A DNA stretch of 64,000 nt from Staphylococcus shinii (GCF_017583065.1 NZ_JAGEVL010000006.1:1-64000), one strand, 5' to 3'. Shown: positions 36,447 through 45,190, counted from the first letter of the stretch. Notes: generated by a model from the letters alone, not told the origin. Numbers and translations: made by a program.

Positions 36447-37331
36447 ATGTATAAACCATATGGAATGATTGCAGCGCTACCAACGCCAATGTTAGAAAAC
36501 GGAGATATTGATTATAATTCATTCGGTAATTTAATTGAACATGTGATTGCTGGAGGTCTTCAAGGCGTGCTTGTCGGCGGTAGTACTGGAGAGTATTCGT
36601 TAATGACTACAGAAGAAAGAAAACAAATTATAGAATTTGTAACTTTAAAAGTGAATAACAGAGTACAAGTCATGGCAGGAACAGGATGTCATAGAACATC
36701 AGATACAATTGAATTAACGCAATTCGCTGAAAGTGTGGGTGTAGATTCTGCCTTAGTTATAAACCCGTATTATATGGTTACAAGCGATGAAGGTATTGTA
36801 GAACATTATAAAAATGTAGCAGAGAGTACAAGCGTTGGTATAGTTATTTATCATTATCCAGAAGCCACTGGAGTTGAACTTGCACCAGAAATCATTCATG
36901 AAATTAGTAAAATTGATGGTGTAGTAGGCATTAAAAACACTGCAGATGGTGTTCACACTTCTAAGGTGCTTGATTTAGTTAAAGATGACCCTGATTTTGC
37001 ATTATTAAATGGCTTTGAAGATCTATTTTTACCTTCATTAGCAATTGGTGCACAGGGAGCAATAGGTTTAGTAGATAATTTAGTTCCAAGTAAAATCGCT
37101 CGCTTATATAAACTTGTGCAAGATAATAACATTCAAGAAGCAATAGAATTAAATAAACAATTACTTCCTTTGTATAATTTATTAGAAGAAGAAACAGTGC
37201 CTGGGACAGTAAAAGCAGGATTAAAAGTTTTAGGTATTTCTGGAACAACATGCCGTTTACCGTTAAAACCGGCCACTCCAGCATTTGAAGAAAAAATGAA
37301 AGTAGTATTGGATGAAATAAATAATAGTTAA
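36447..37331 (+). CDS. DapA-superfamily lyase/aldolase or deaminase, not a DHDPS
   Basis: A 294-residue Schiff-base TIM barrel. Lys163 in VVGIKNTA forms the imine, GGSTGE (44-49) is the carboxylate loop, Tyr135 the proton shuttle. In true dihydrodipicolinate synthase an Arg follows five residues after that Tyr; here it is Ala (YHYPEATG), so it should act on another 2-oxo acid, for example as an aldolase or a pyrroline-hydroxy-carboxylate deaminase. The start follows GGAGGA. It is the second gene of the cluster. Confidence 0.85.
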   Translation: MYKPYGMIAALPTPMLENGDIDYNSFGNLIEHVIAGGLQGVLVGGSTGEYSLMTTEERKQIIEFVTLKVNNRVQVMAGTGCHRTSDTIELTQFAESVGVDSALVINPYYMVTSDEGIVEHYKNVAESTSVGIVIYHYPEATGVELAPEIIHEISKIDGVVGIKNTADGVHTSKVLDLVKDDPDFALLNGFEDLFLPSLAIGAQGAIGLVDNLVPSKIARLYKLVQDNNIQEAIELNKQLLPLYNLLEEETVPGTVKAGLKVLGISGTTCRLPLKPATPAFEEKMKVVLDEINNS

Positions 37332-37349
37332 AATAAGAGGTGTTTAATT

Positions 37350-38729
37350 ATGAAAGACGTAATTATTATCGGAGGTGGCCTAGCTGGGCTTTCAGCAGCT
37401 TGGCGCCTCAAAAACCACAATATATTGTTACTAGAATCATCAAATCGTGTAGGCGGTCGAGTAATGTCAGAAAGACGAGGTAACTATTGGTTGAACTGGG
37501 GAGGTCATGTCTATGCAGGAGAAGGATCAGCTACTGATGAATTATTACAATCTGTAGGTGTTAAATCTACACCTGTACCTGGCACGTTATCTGCTATGCA
37601 TCTAAATGGAAAGTTATTATTGAGCGGAAGAGTAGAACTTTATCCATTTAGGGTACCGATGTCTTGGAAAGCAAGGTTGGCAATGTTAACTGTTGGCGCA
37701 AAGGTTAGGTTAGCAGTTATGAAATATAGTAAAGTAGCGAAGAAACGTCCTTTAGAAGAACCTAGTGTCCAGCAACAACGTATTCTAGATTTTATGAATG
37801 ATAAAACATTTTCTGAATTTACTGGTAAATTACCTACAGATGCAGATGCAATATTTCGACCTACAGTAAGTCGCTCTACAGGCGATCCAGAACAAATATC
37901 AGCTGGCTCAGGTGTGGGATACTTTGATATGATTTGGAGCAAAGAAGGCGGACTCTCAAAAAATATAATAGGAGGTCCTTCAACTTTAACCAACACTATA
38001 GCATCAACATTAAAACATCAAATTGAGCTTGAAACAGAAGTTCGAGAAGTAGTTCATAACCAAGATTTTGTGACAGTGCGTTATATTAAAAATGGTAAAG
38101 AAATTACTGAAACAGCACGTTATGTGGTTCTAGCGACTCCTGCACCCATAACTAGAAAAATAACTAAGAATTTTAGTGCTGAACTTGATAATGCATTAAG
38201 TAAAATTAAATATGGACCTCATGTGAGTGCTTCATTTTTAACAAATGAAAGCGGAAAACAAGTATGGGATGATGTATATGCTTTTGCTACACCCAAAAAA
38301 TCATTTGATGTTTTGATTCATAATTCTAATGTGAATCATGCTTCAGAGAAAAAAAGAGAACAAGGTAGTAGTTTTATGACTTTTTCTCCAGCAAATAGGG
38401 GAAAAATGTTAATAGATAAATCAGAAGAAGAAATTTTGGAAATTTATTTAAATGATTTAGAGGACATGGTCCCAGGCTTTAGAAATTATGTTGTAGAAGG
38501 ACATGTTAACAAATTTCCGTATGGTTCAGCATATGTTTACCCAGGTCGTGCTAAGATACAACCAACACTAACTAAACCCGAAGGCAGATTATATTTAGCT
38601 GGAGATTATTTAGGAACTCTCTATACAGAGACGGCTATTCAGACAGGGTTTACAGCAGCTCAAAATATTAATAGCTTATTAGAATTTAACGAAATTAAAG
38701 AAGATAAAAAAATAAAAAATATTTTGTAA
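37350..38729 (+). CDS. FAD-dependent amine-oxidase/PPOX-like flavoenzyme
   Basis: A 459-residue flavoprotein. The N-terminal ADP-binding fold is at 4-19 (IIIGGGLAGLSAAWRL), followed by SNRVGGRV, the GG-doublet typical of amine oxidases, and the C-terminal FAD motif GRLYLAGDYLGTLYTETAIQTGFTAA near residue 408-433. It has no signal peptide, so it should be cytosolic. Beside an aldehyde dehydrogenase it would suit oxidative deamination of an amine to an aldehyde, but protoporphyrinogen- or phytoene-type oxidations are not excluded. The start follows AGAGGTG. A cre site overlaps its stop. Confidence 0.8.
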   Translation: MKDVIIIGGGLAGLSAAWRLKNHNILLLESSNRVGGRVMSERRGNYWLNWGGHVYAGEGSATDELLQSVGVKSTPVPGTLSAMHLNGKLLLSGRVELYPFRVPMSWKARLAMLTVGAKVRLAVMKYSKVAKKRPLEEPSVQQQRILDFMNDKTFSEFTGKLPTDADAIFRPTVSRSTGDPEQISAGSGVGYFDMIWSKEGGLSKNIIGGPSTLTNTIASTLKHQIELETEVREVVHNQDFVTVRYIKNGKEITETARYVVLATPAPITRKITKNFSAELDNALSKIKYGPHVSASFLTNESGKQVWDDVYAFATPKKSFDVLIHNSNVNHASEKKREQGSSFMTFSPANRGKMLIDKSEEEILEIYLNDLEDMVPGFRNYVVEGHVNKFPYGSAYVYPGRAKIQPTLTKPEGRLYLAGDYLGTLYTETAIQTGFTAAQNINSLLEFNEIKEDKKIKNIL

Positions 38730-38738
38730 GCGCTTACT
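38724..38738 (+). promoter_or_regulatory. cre site at the end of the flavoenzyme gene
   Basis: TTGTAAGCGCTTACT is a perfect, palindromic cre that includes the stop codon of the upstream gene. It could block reading into the carrier gene as a roadblock or govern the promoter that must lie in the 349-base gap before 39079. The gap also holds GGATAAAATA and TATTTTATCC arms 34 bases apart. Confidence 0.7.
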
Positions 38739-39078
38739 AATGATTTATTAGTTTATGGATAAAATAGCTTAGAAATATTTTATTTAATTAGTATTAAATT
38801 ATTTTATCCTATGAGAATTTTTATAATGAACAAAAGAAGTTTGATTCAGTAACTTCTTAGTTATTATTACAATCTGAATTTAACATCGGTTGACAAATCA
38901 TAAACCTATTTTCGATTATGTTAATTATGTTTGTAACTTGTAGGATAAAATATACTCAAAATTATCTATTTGAAGATAAAAGTAAATCTTGTTGTCAAAT
39001 AAAAACTTGAATTTTAATTATTATTTGAAATCCTACAAGATTATTTTACAAATAATCGAAAAGGGGATGCTATGGGTA

Positions 39079-40152
39079 ATGAGCAAAGATAATAAAGCAG
39101 CATTTAAAGTAACTTTGGCTTATTTAAGCTTTATTGTAGGAGCCGGTTTTACTACTGGTCAAGAGTTGTTACAATTCTTTGTGAATCATGGTAATTATGC
39201 ATATATAGCTGTGATTCTCACAGGTATTATTATAACTTTTGCAACACGACAAACTTCAAAAATTGGCTATCTTTTAGATGCAAATACTTATGAAATATCG
39301 TTAAATAATATATTTGGTAAATTTATTGGGCGTATATTAGATTATCTGACTATATTTTTTTTGTTGGGGCTAACTGTAGTTATGATAGCAGGTGGTGGTT
39401 CAGCCTTATATCAAGGGTTTGATCTACCAATTTGGATTGGATCGTTAGCAATTGTTATCTTACTGTTCATCGTATTACAACTTAAATTTAATGGCATTAT
39501 GGTAGTATTAAGTGTGGTAACCCCATTTCTTGTAATAGCAGTGTTAATCATTGCAGGATATAACATTATTAATCCAACAGTTCCTTTTTCAGAAGTGAAT
39601 AAATATATCCAACCTTCGCAAACCTCTAGTCCTTTTTGGTGGTGGGATGCCCTTGTATATGGTGGGTTGATTATTGGCAATAGTTTTGGGTTTTTAACCA
39701 TTATCGGTTGTGATTCAATTAGTCATAAAGCAGCGAGAAGAGGTTCATTTTATGGTGGTTTAGGATTCAGTATCTTACTATTAATCATGACAAGTGGTTT
39801 ATTAGCAAATATTCAAAAAGCAAACAGTGTAGATATACCGACATTATTATTAGCTAATGATATACATCCATTGGTTAGCGTTTTTATGTCAGCGGTCATG
39901 ATTGGGGTAATATTTAACGGTTGTGTTGGTATGTTGTATACTTTTTTAAACAGGTTTACTAAACCCAAAAGTAAACAATATGTTTTACTGCTTAGTATTT
40001 CACTAGTTGCCTCATTTTTACTTAGTTTCATTGGTTTTGTTGATTTAGTAAATTTCGTTTTCAAAACATTTGGTTATATTGGCTTATTTATTAGCGCAGC
40101 TTTATTAGTAAGATGGATTTATAATAAATTCTCAATAACAAGATTGATGTAA
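39079..40152 (+). CDS. YkvI-like membrane carrier
   Basis: A 357-residue protein with ten membrane segments. Its opening KVTLAYLSFIVGAGFTTGQELLQFF is typical of the YkvI group within the APC/NSS superfamily, in which members are believed to carry amino acids or organic cations. The ATG at 39079 lies 12 bases after AAAAGGGG, while ATG 39067 abuts it; either is possible, and the longer frame from 38989 is not. It is on the same strand as the enzymes but has its own leader. Import of the cluster's substrate is my inference. Confidence 0.75.
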   Translation: MSKDNKAAFKVTLAYLSFIVGAGFTTGQELLQFFVNHGNYAYIAVILTGIIITFATRQTSKIGYLLDANTYEISLNNIFGKFIGRILDYLTIFFLLGLTVVMIAGGGSALYQGFDLPIWIGSLAIVILLFIVLQLKFNGIMVVLSVVTPFLVIAVLIIAGYNIINPTVPFSEVNKYIQPSQTSSPFWWWDALVYGGLIIGNSFGFLTIIGCDSISHKAARRGSFYGGLGFSILLLIMTSGLLANIQKANSVDIPTLLLANDIHPLVSVFMSAVMIGVIFNGCVGMLYTFLNRFTKPKSKQYVLLLSISLVASFLLSFIGFVDLVNFVFKTFGYIGLFISAALLVRWIYNKFSITRLM

Positions 40153-40449
40153 TAGAAAACCCTATCAACTATAATTTAATAAATTTGTATATCAATGTAA
40201 TAATAATTATATTTACACTGAACATCTTGAGCTTAAGATAATGATGAAAACACTCTCAAAAATAATTATTAAATCTAAATGGATATTTATTTTACGAAGA
40301 ACCTTATGATTTCATAGTTAACATGTTTGCTATGTGACTTAGTCTATAAAAGGAATATAAACAATTAACAAGCTTGTATGATTTTGGAATGAAGAAGCGA
40401 GTGGTTAGCTTTTATATAGTTACTGCCAATTTAAATATTTATAAATAAG

Positions 40450-40519
40450 GACTGTCTATTAGTAATTGGATATCTTCATTAAGTCAAAGTTACCCAATTA
40501 AAAAGTAGGCGGTCTTTTT
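40450..40519 (+). terminator. terminator in the gap after the YkvI-like gene
   Basis: GACTGTCTA pairs with TAGGCGGTC (two G-U), extended by AATTGG/CCAATT, then T5. It lies about 300 bases after the stop. In the rest of 40153-40878 I found no gene, only AT-rich sequence and one repeat core. Confidence 0.65.
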
Positions 40520-40762
40520 ATGTATAAAGAGTGAAGGGTATTTACTAAGAAATTAAAACAGTAAATGATTAATTTATATTAAAGTGTAAAATCAAGAACA
40601 AATATTATTATAGAATATCTCTTAATAGAAACTACATTAAATTGTTAGTATTATATATGTTTATCTAGTGATTTATATAAGCATAGAGATGTTTGTAGGA
40701 GTTAAGGACATCGCAAAAATAATGATTTTGTATTTGTAATATTTGGTAGTGTAGTACATACG

Positions 40763-40780
40763 TATGAGTATCAGCTCAAG
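40763..40780. repeat. single copy of the TGAGT/ACTCA repeat core
   Basis: TATGAGTATCAGCTCAAG resembles the cores at 1-110 and 56537-56602, with the same TGAG/CTCA dyad. Isolated and degenerate. Confidence 0.4.
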
Positions 40781-40878
40781 TACTGATGTTTTTATATTTT
40801 TGATAAACAGAATTGATAAAATATTTCGACAATTATGATACCATATGACAATAGGAACATATGGAGGTGACATTCGGC

Positions 40879-42051
40879 GTGACACACATTAGTTATATCA
40901 AACAATGGCAAGGTAATATCATGCCGAATGCACTATCTGGTGTATTAATAGCACTTGCACTTCTACCAGGCGCTATCGCGTTTTCTTTTATTGCAGGCGT
41001 GAGCCCGACAATAGGCATGTTAAGTACAGGATTGATGATGATTGTTATTAGTTTTACAGGAAATAGGAACTTAATGGTCTCAGCGCCAAGTAGTGGTGTC
41101 TCTTTAGTCGTAGCACCACTTATGGCGAGTTATGGTATGCAAGCAGTAATTTTAGCTACAATTTTTATGGGAATAATTCAAATTATATTTGGTTACTGTC
41201 ATACAAATAAACTATTGGATTATATTCCTACAGGTGTTGTAATAGGGTTTATGAATGCCCTCGGGGTACTCCTATTCACATCTCAGCTTGATAATATATT
41301 TTATATTTCTAATACTACTTATATTCTTGTGCTAATTTCATTTTTAATTATTTGGTTGGTTCAACGATATATAAAAATTATACCGGCGCCTTTAGTTTCT
41401 ATTATTGTACTAACATTTGCTGCTTGGTTAATTAAGCCAGATATTCAATATGTTCACAATTTAGCTCCCATACATGTGCGTATACCCAATATTAGTTTAC
41501 CTAACATAAACTATGATTTGGAAATTGTTTTTATTATTTTTATGTATGGATTAACAATGGCCATTGTAGCTGTTGTACAAACAACCTTAACTGCTCGAAT
41601 GATGGACGTTGTTACGGATACGCCTAGTGATAAAAACAAAGAGTCAATTGGTCAAGGTATTGCAAATTTTATTGTAGGATTGTTTGGTGGATATGGTGGT
41701 AGCGCATTAGTGGGACAATCAAAATTTAATTTAAGTATGGGAGCAACATCGAGAGTTTCAACTTTGATTACTGGTAGTTTTCTACTTTTTGGTTTATTTG
41801 TATTTGGAAGTATTATTGGTCAAATACCTATGGCGGTATTAGCAACCGTATTAATTACGATATCTTTAAATACATTTGATAGAAGAACTGTATCGTTTGT
41901 TAAAAAGGCACCAATTTTTAATGGGTGTATAGTAACGTTAACGATGGCGATTATATTAATAACGAATAATTTAGCTGCAGGTGTAGTAATTGTAACAATT
42001 GCCTACTATCTCATTTTGCGCTTAAAAAATAAGAAAGGACGTGACATGTAA
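40879..42051 (+). CDS. SulP-type (SLC26-like) anion permease without STAS domain
   Basis: A 390-residue permease of about 11-13 segments. The SulP marks are LPGAIAFSFIAGVSPTIGM near the start and the SAPSSGVSLVVAPLMASYG stretch; QTTLTARMMDV corresponds to the family's interior loop. It ends right after the transmembrane part, lacking the usual C-terminal STAS domain. The GTG at 40879 is eight bases after GGAGGTGA; the ATG at 40861 would lie before that site. It overlaps the next gene by one base (TAATG), so the two are one unit. Substrate unknown. Confidence 0.8.
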   Translation: MTHISYIKQWQGNIMPNALSGVLIALALLPGAIAFSFIAGVSPTIGMLSTGLMMIVISFTGNRNLMVSAPSSGVSLVVAPLMASYGMQAVILATIFMGIIQIIFGYCHTNKLLDYIPTGVVIGFMNALGVLLFTSQLDNIFYISNTTYILVLISFLIIWLVQRYIKIIPAPLVSIIVLTFAAWLIKPDIQYVHNLAPIHVRIPNISLPNINYDLEIVFIIFMYGLTMAIVAVVQTTLTARMMDVVTDTPSDKNKESIGQGIANFIVGLFGGYGGSALVGQSKFNLSMGATSRVSTLITGSFLLFGLFVFGSIIGQIPMAVLATVLITISLNTFDRRTVSFVKKAPIFNGCIVTLTMAIILITNNLAAGVVIVTIAYYLILRLKNKKGRDM

Positions 42052-43181
42052 TGCCACATTATGAAGATTACATAAATTGGAGGAGAACTTTTCACCAATA
42101 TCCAGAATTATCAGATGCAGAATATGAAACAACAAAAAGATTAAGAAGAATTTTAGAATCATATAATATTACAATCTTAGACTTACCATTAGAAACTGGT
42201 TTAGTAGCAGAGATTGGTCAAGGTGAACATTTTGTAGCAGTCCGAACAGACATAGATGCATTACCTATTAAAGAGCAAGTTGTACATGAATTTACATCTA
42301 CGAACGAAGGTATGATGCATGCTTGTGGACATGATATTCATATGGCGAGCATACTTGCAGTAGCGACAAAATTGAAAGAAATTGAATCGCAATTAGCTGG
42401 GCGCGTACGCATTATCTTTCAACCTGCAGAAGAACTAGGTTATGGTGCGTATCATATTACTGATACAGGCGCGATAGAAGGCGCTAAAGCGGTGTTAGGC
42501 TATCATAATTACCCTACATTAGACATTGATGAATTTGCAGTAAAATCAGGTGTTATTACATCATCGGTAGATCGTTTTGAATTTAAAATTAAAGGTGTAG
42601 GGGCTCACGCTGCAAAACCTGAACAAGGTAATGATCCAGTTATTGTGTTAGGACAATTAATTAATAGCGTGCAATCTATTGTTAGTAGAAATTTATCAGC
42701 ATTCGATAATGGCGTTGTTACTATCGGTGAAGTATCGAGTGGTAATACATGGAACGTTATTGCAGATGAAGCTTATGTTCAAGGCACAGTGAGAAGTTTT
42801 GACGAAGAGAAACGCAATTACATCGAAAAACGCTTGCGTGCAATTGGAAGTGGCCTTGCAGAAGCATTTGGTGTTGAAATTGAAACGTTATATCATCGTT
42901 TACCAGGTGCAGTTGTTAACGATGAAAAATTAACAGAAGACGCTATAGAGGTTGCTAAATCGGTAGGTTATAATGTGAGTATTATGGATCAACCATTAAC
43001 CATCGGAGAAGATTTTTCTGGTTTCTCAAATAAATATCCAAGTGTATTTGTGTTTATTGGTTCTAATAGTGAATATGATCTGCATCATCCTAAATATGAT
43101 CCAGATGAACGTATATTAGAAAAAGTACCTGATTATTTCGTAAGTTTTGTACAAAAACTTTTAAACGAACAATCTAAATAG
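42051..43181 (+). CDS. M20-family amidohydrolase (hippurate/N-acyl-amino-acid deacylase-like)
   Basis: A 376-residue metallo-hydrolase. Zinc-site motifs are VRTDIDALPI (about 65-74) and MHACGHDIHMAS (about 89-100), with the Glu-Glu pair in QPAEELGYGA. The satellite domain spans about 185-300. Members remove acyl groups from N-acyl amino acids or dipeptides in the cytosol. It is translationally coupled to the permease gene before it, so the permease may import its substrate. The specific acid is unknown. Confidence 0.88.
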   Translation: MPHYEDYINWRRTFHQYPELSDAEYETTKRLRRILESYNITILDLPLETGLVAEIGQGEHFVAVRTDIDALPIKEQVVHEFTSTNEGMMHACGHDIHMASILAVATKLKEIESQLAGRVRIIFQPAEELGYGAYHITDTGAIEGAKAVLGYHNYPTLDIDEFAVKSGVITSSVDRFEFKIKGVGAHAAKPEQGNDPVIVLGQLINSVQSIVSRNLSAFDNGVVTIGEVSSGNTWNVIADEAYVQGTVRSFDEEKRNYIEKRLRAIGSGLAEAFGVEIETLYHRLPGAVVNDEKLTEDAIEVAKSVGYNVSIMDQPLTIGEDFSGFSNKYPSVFVFIGSNSEYDLHHPKYDPDERILEKVPDYFVSFVQKLLNEQSK

Positions 43182-43259
43182 AATCTTCGATTGATGTATT
43201 AAAAGTTAAAAAATCAGGGTAATGCATAAGCATATTCTTTAAATAAGGAGTGTTTGCAT

Positions 43260-44141
43260 ATGCCAGGACAAGATCCTAGAACAAAATTTTCAAGTGAAGA
43301 TTTCCCGAAACAAGAACAAGCCATTCCAGGTTTACAAGATAAATTAGAGCCTAAGCCTGATTGTGGTGAAACAACTTACACCGGTTACGGACGTTTGAAA
43401 GATTACAAGATGTTAGTGACTGGTGGAGATTCTGCTATCGGCAGAGCCGCAGCTATTGCTTATGCAAAGGAAGGTGCGGATGTGGCGATTAACTACTTAC
43501 CGGCTGAGCAAGTAGACGCTGAAGAAGTGCAACAAGTGATTGAAGCTGCGGGTCGTAAAGCGGTATTAATCCCAGGTGATATACGTGATGAACAATTTAA
43601 CTATGATTTAGTTGAAACAGCTTATAACAAACTTGGTGGATTAGATAATGTAACAATTGTAGCAGGACATCAGCAATATAGAAATAATCTTAAAGGCTTT
43701 GATACTGAATCATTTACTGAGACATTCGAAACAAATGTCTATCCTATTTTCTGGTCAGTGCAAAAAGCAATTGATTATTTAGAACCAGGTGCAACGATTA
43801 CATTGACGTCATCTGTACAAGGGTATAATCCAAGTCCAATCTTGCATGATTATGCCGCTTCCAAAGCAGCTATTATTTCACTTACCAAAAGCTTATCTGA
43901 AGAATTAGGTAGTAAGGGGATTCGAGTGAACTGTGTAGCACCAGGCCCATTCTGGTCACCGCTCCAAATTTCTGGTGGACAGCCCCAATCTAAAATTCCT
44001 ACTTTTGGTCAAAAAGAAGTTTTAGGTAGAGCTGGCCAACCCGTTGAACTTTCAGGCGTATACGTCCATTTAGCTGCCGAGGAATCAAGCTATACAACAG
44101 GCCAAGTTTATGGTGTGACAGGTGGCACCCAATTAGATTAG
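43260..44141 (+). CDS. SDR-family oxidoreductase (YhdF/Gsp39-like)
   Basis: A 293-residue short-chain dehydrogenase with an N-terminal extension of about 40 residues (PGQDPRTKFSSEDF, EPKPDCGE), typical of the YhdF/Gsp39 group of stress-linked enzymes. The cofactor loop is VTGGDSAIGRAAAIAYA, the catalytic Ser-Tyr-Lys set lies in TSSVQGYNPSPILHDYAASKAA, and the C-terminus is GVTGGTQLD. The ATG at 43260 follows AAGGAG. A weak SigB-like element (GTATTA with GGGTAA, 15 apart) lies upstream. Substrate unknown. Confidence 0.85.
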   Translation: MPGQDPRTKFSSEDFPKQEQAIPGLQDKLEPKPDCGETTYTGYGRLKDYKMLVTGGDSAIGRAAAIAYAKEGADVAINYLPAEQVDAEEVQQVIEAAGRKAVLIPGDIRDEQFNYDLVETAYNKLGGLDNVTIVAGHQQYRNNLKGFDTESFTETFETNVYPIFWSVQKAIDYLEPGATITLTSSVQGYNPSPILHDYAASKAAIISLTKSLSEELGSKGIRVNCVAPGPFWSPLQISGGQPQSKIPTFGQKEVLGRAGQPVELSGVYVHLAAEESSYTTGQVYGVTGGTQLD

Positions 44142-44212
44142 AATTGATGCAGAAATGAGACCGTAATCTAATTTAACTATTAGTATTTTGATATCTAGGC
44201 GATACTAAGTAT

Positions 44213-44247
44213 AAGGAGGCAAGGATACATTGATATCCTACCTCCTT
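44213..44247 (+). terminator. hairpin between the SDR and flavin-reductase genes
   Basis: AAGGAGG and AGGATA pair with TATCCT and CCTCCTT around a six-base loop, then CTTATTT. It may terminate the SDR transcript. Because its arm is a full Shine-Dalgarno sequence, it could instead act on translation, but no frame uses that arm. Confidence 0.55.
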
Positions 44248-44277
44248 CTTATTTATAGAAAGGTAAGGGAATCATTT

Positions 44278-44889
44278 ATGAAGAAATTTAAAGCAGATAC
44301 TTTAACTAAAAAGCAAAATTATAAATTATTAAGTGGTAGTGTGATACCTAGGCCCATCGCATTTGTTACTTCCCAAGATAAAGAAGGGCGTTTGAATGCA
44401 GCGCCATTTAGCTTTTTCAACGTTGTTAATAGTGCGCCTCCAATGATTATGATTTCTACAGGTCGTTCTGAAGGGAAACGCAAAGACACTTCTTTAAATA
44501 TTGAGGAAACGGCATCGTTTGTTGTCCATATCACAGATGAAGCTACAGTAGAACAAATCAACCAAACAGCAGCACCATTAATCCGTAACCAAAATGAATT
44601 GGAAAGAACAAACCTGAATTGTGTTGACTCTGAATTAGTTTCAGTGCCTGGCATTGAACAAGCAAAAATTCGTATGGAATGTAAGTTAGATAGAATTATT
44701 CCGTTAGGTGACTCTCAAGAAGGATCTGACTTAATTATAGGTGAAGTAGTCATGTTTCATATTGATGAGTCCGTTTATTTTGAAGATAGTAAAATAGACG
44801 CCGATGCGCTTAGTGCAGTAGCTCGTTTAGCGGGTAATGATTACGCTTCTTTAGGAAATAAATTCACAATAGAACGTCCATTGGAGTAA
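44278..44889 (+). CDS. flavin reductase-like FMN-binding protein
   Basis: A 203-residue split-barrel protein of the flavin reductase family, which binds FMN and may reduce flavin with NAD(P)H. Typical parts are SGSVIPRPIAFVTSQDKEGRLNAAPFSFFN and the PPMIMISTG loop with GKRKDTSLNI. I begin at the ATG at 44278 after AAGGTAAGGGA; the open frame to 44230 crosses the upstream hairpin. Monocistronic. Confidence 0.85.
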   Translation: MKKFKADTLTKKQNYKLLSGSVIPRPIAFVTSQDKEGRLNAAPFSFFNVVNSAPPMIMISTGRSEGKRKDTSLNIEETASFVVHITDEATVEQINQTAAPLIRNQNELERTNLNCVDSELVSVPGIEQAKIRMECKLDRIIPLGDSQEGSDLIIGEVVMFHIDESVYFEDSKIDADALSAVARLAGNDYASLGNKFTIERPLE

Positions 44890-44950
44890 CTAAAAGATAT
44901 TTAACAAAATAAGCTTTATTGAAATAATAGATAGTTGGAAGGGAGAGAAA

Positions 44951-45010
44951 ATGAAAGCATTTATAAAAATTGTTTTCTATCCGCTTTCCTATTTGACGAA
45001 TTACGATTAA
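44951..45010 (+). CDS. possible 19-residue peptide before the SAM riboswitch
   Basis: An ATG three bases after GGAAGGGAGAGAAA opens a short frame coding MKAFIKIVFYPLSYLTNYD and a TAA stop. The binding site is one of the best in the region, and the peptide is hydrophobic with an aromatic core. The frame overlaps a likely -35 (TTGACG) of the riboswitch transcript, so it may be chance. No known family. Confidence 0.3.
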   Translation: MKAFIKIVFYPLSYLTNYD

Positions 45011-45039
45011 TACTGTACTGTAATAAAATAAAATAATAA

Positions 45040-45190
45040 CTTATCAAGAGAAGTGTAGGGACTGGCCCGTTGATACTTCGGCAACATGATGATGCGTGTG
45101 CCAAATCCAGTAGCATAAATTATGCTAGAAGATAAGAATGAATCACAGATTACTCTTTCTTCTTAAATAGAAAGAGTTTTTTTATTTTTA
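45040..45190 (+). promoter_or_regulatory. SAM-I (S-box) riboswitch with terminator
   Basis: The S-box core is unmistakable: P1 arms CTTATC (45040) and GATAAG (45131), the AGAG and GTAGGGACTGGCCC conserved strings, TTCGGCAAC and the TGCCAAATCC segment. A classic terminator follows (ACTCTTTCT/AGAAAGAGT at 45152-45177, then T8). High SAM should stop transcription before the NhaC-family gene 60 bases on. Confidence 0.95.

Noticed and set aside
37640..37996. A 118-codon minus-strand frame inside the flavoenzyme gene
   Set aside because: Shadow frame without a start signal; the sense frame carries clear FAD motifs.
32082..40152. A mobile element carrying the dehydrogenase cluster
   Set aside because: No transposase, integrase, terminal inverted repeats or target duplication could be seen, so transfer is possible but not shown.
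40241..40309. A 22-codon basic/hydrophobic frame like a small toxin
   Set aside because: No convincing ribosome binding site and no antisense RNA or partner; expected by chance in such AT-rich DNA.
40673..40885. A 70-codon minus-strand frame in the gap before the SulP gene
   Set aside because: No binding site, AT-driven composition, and it covers the ribosome binding site and start of the permease gene.
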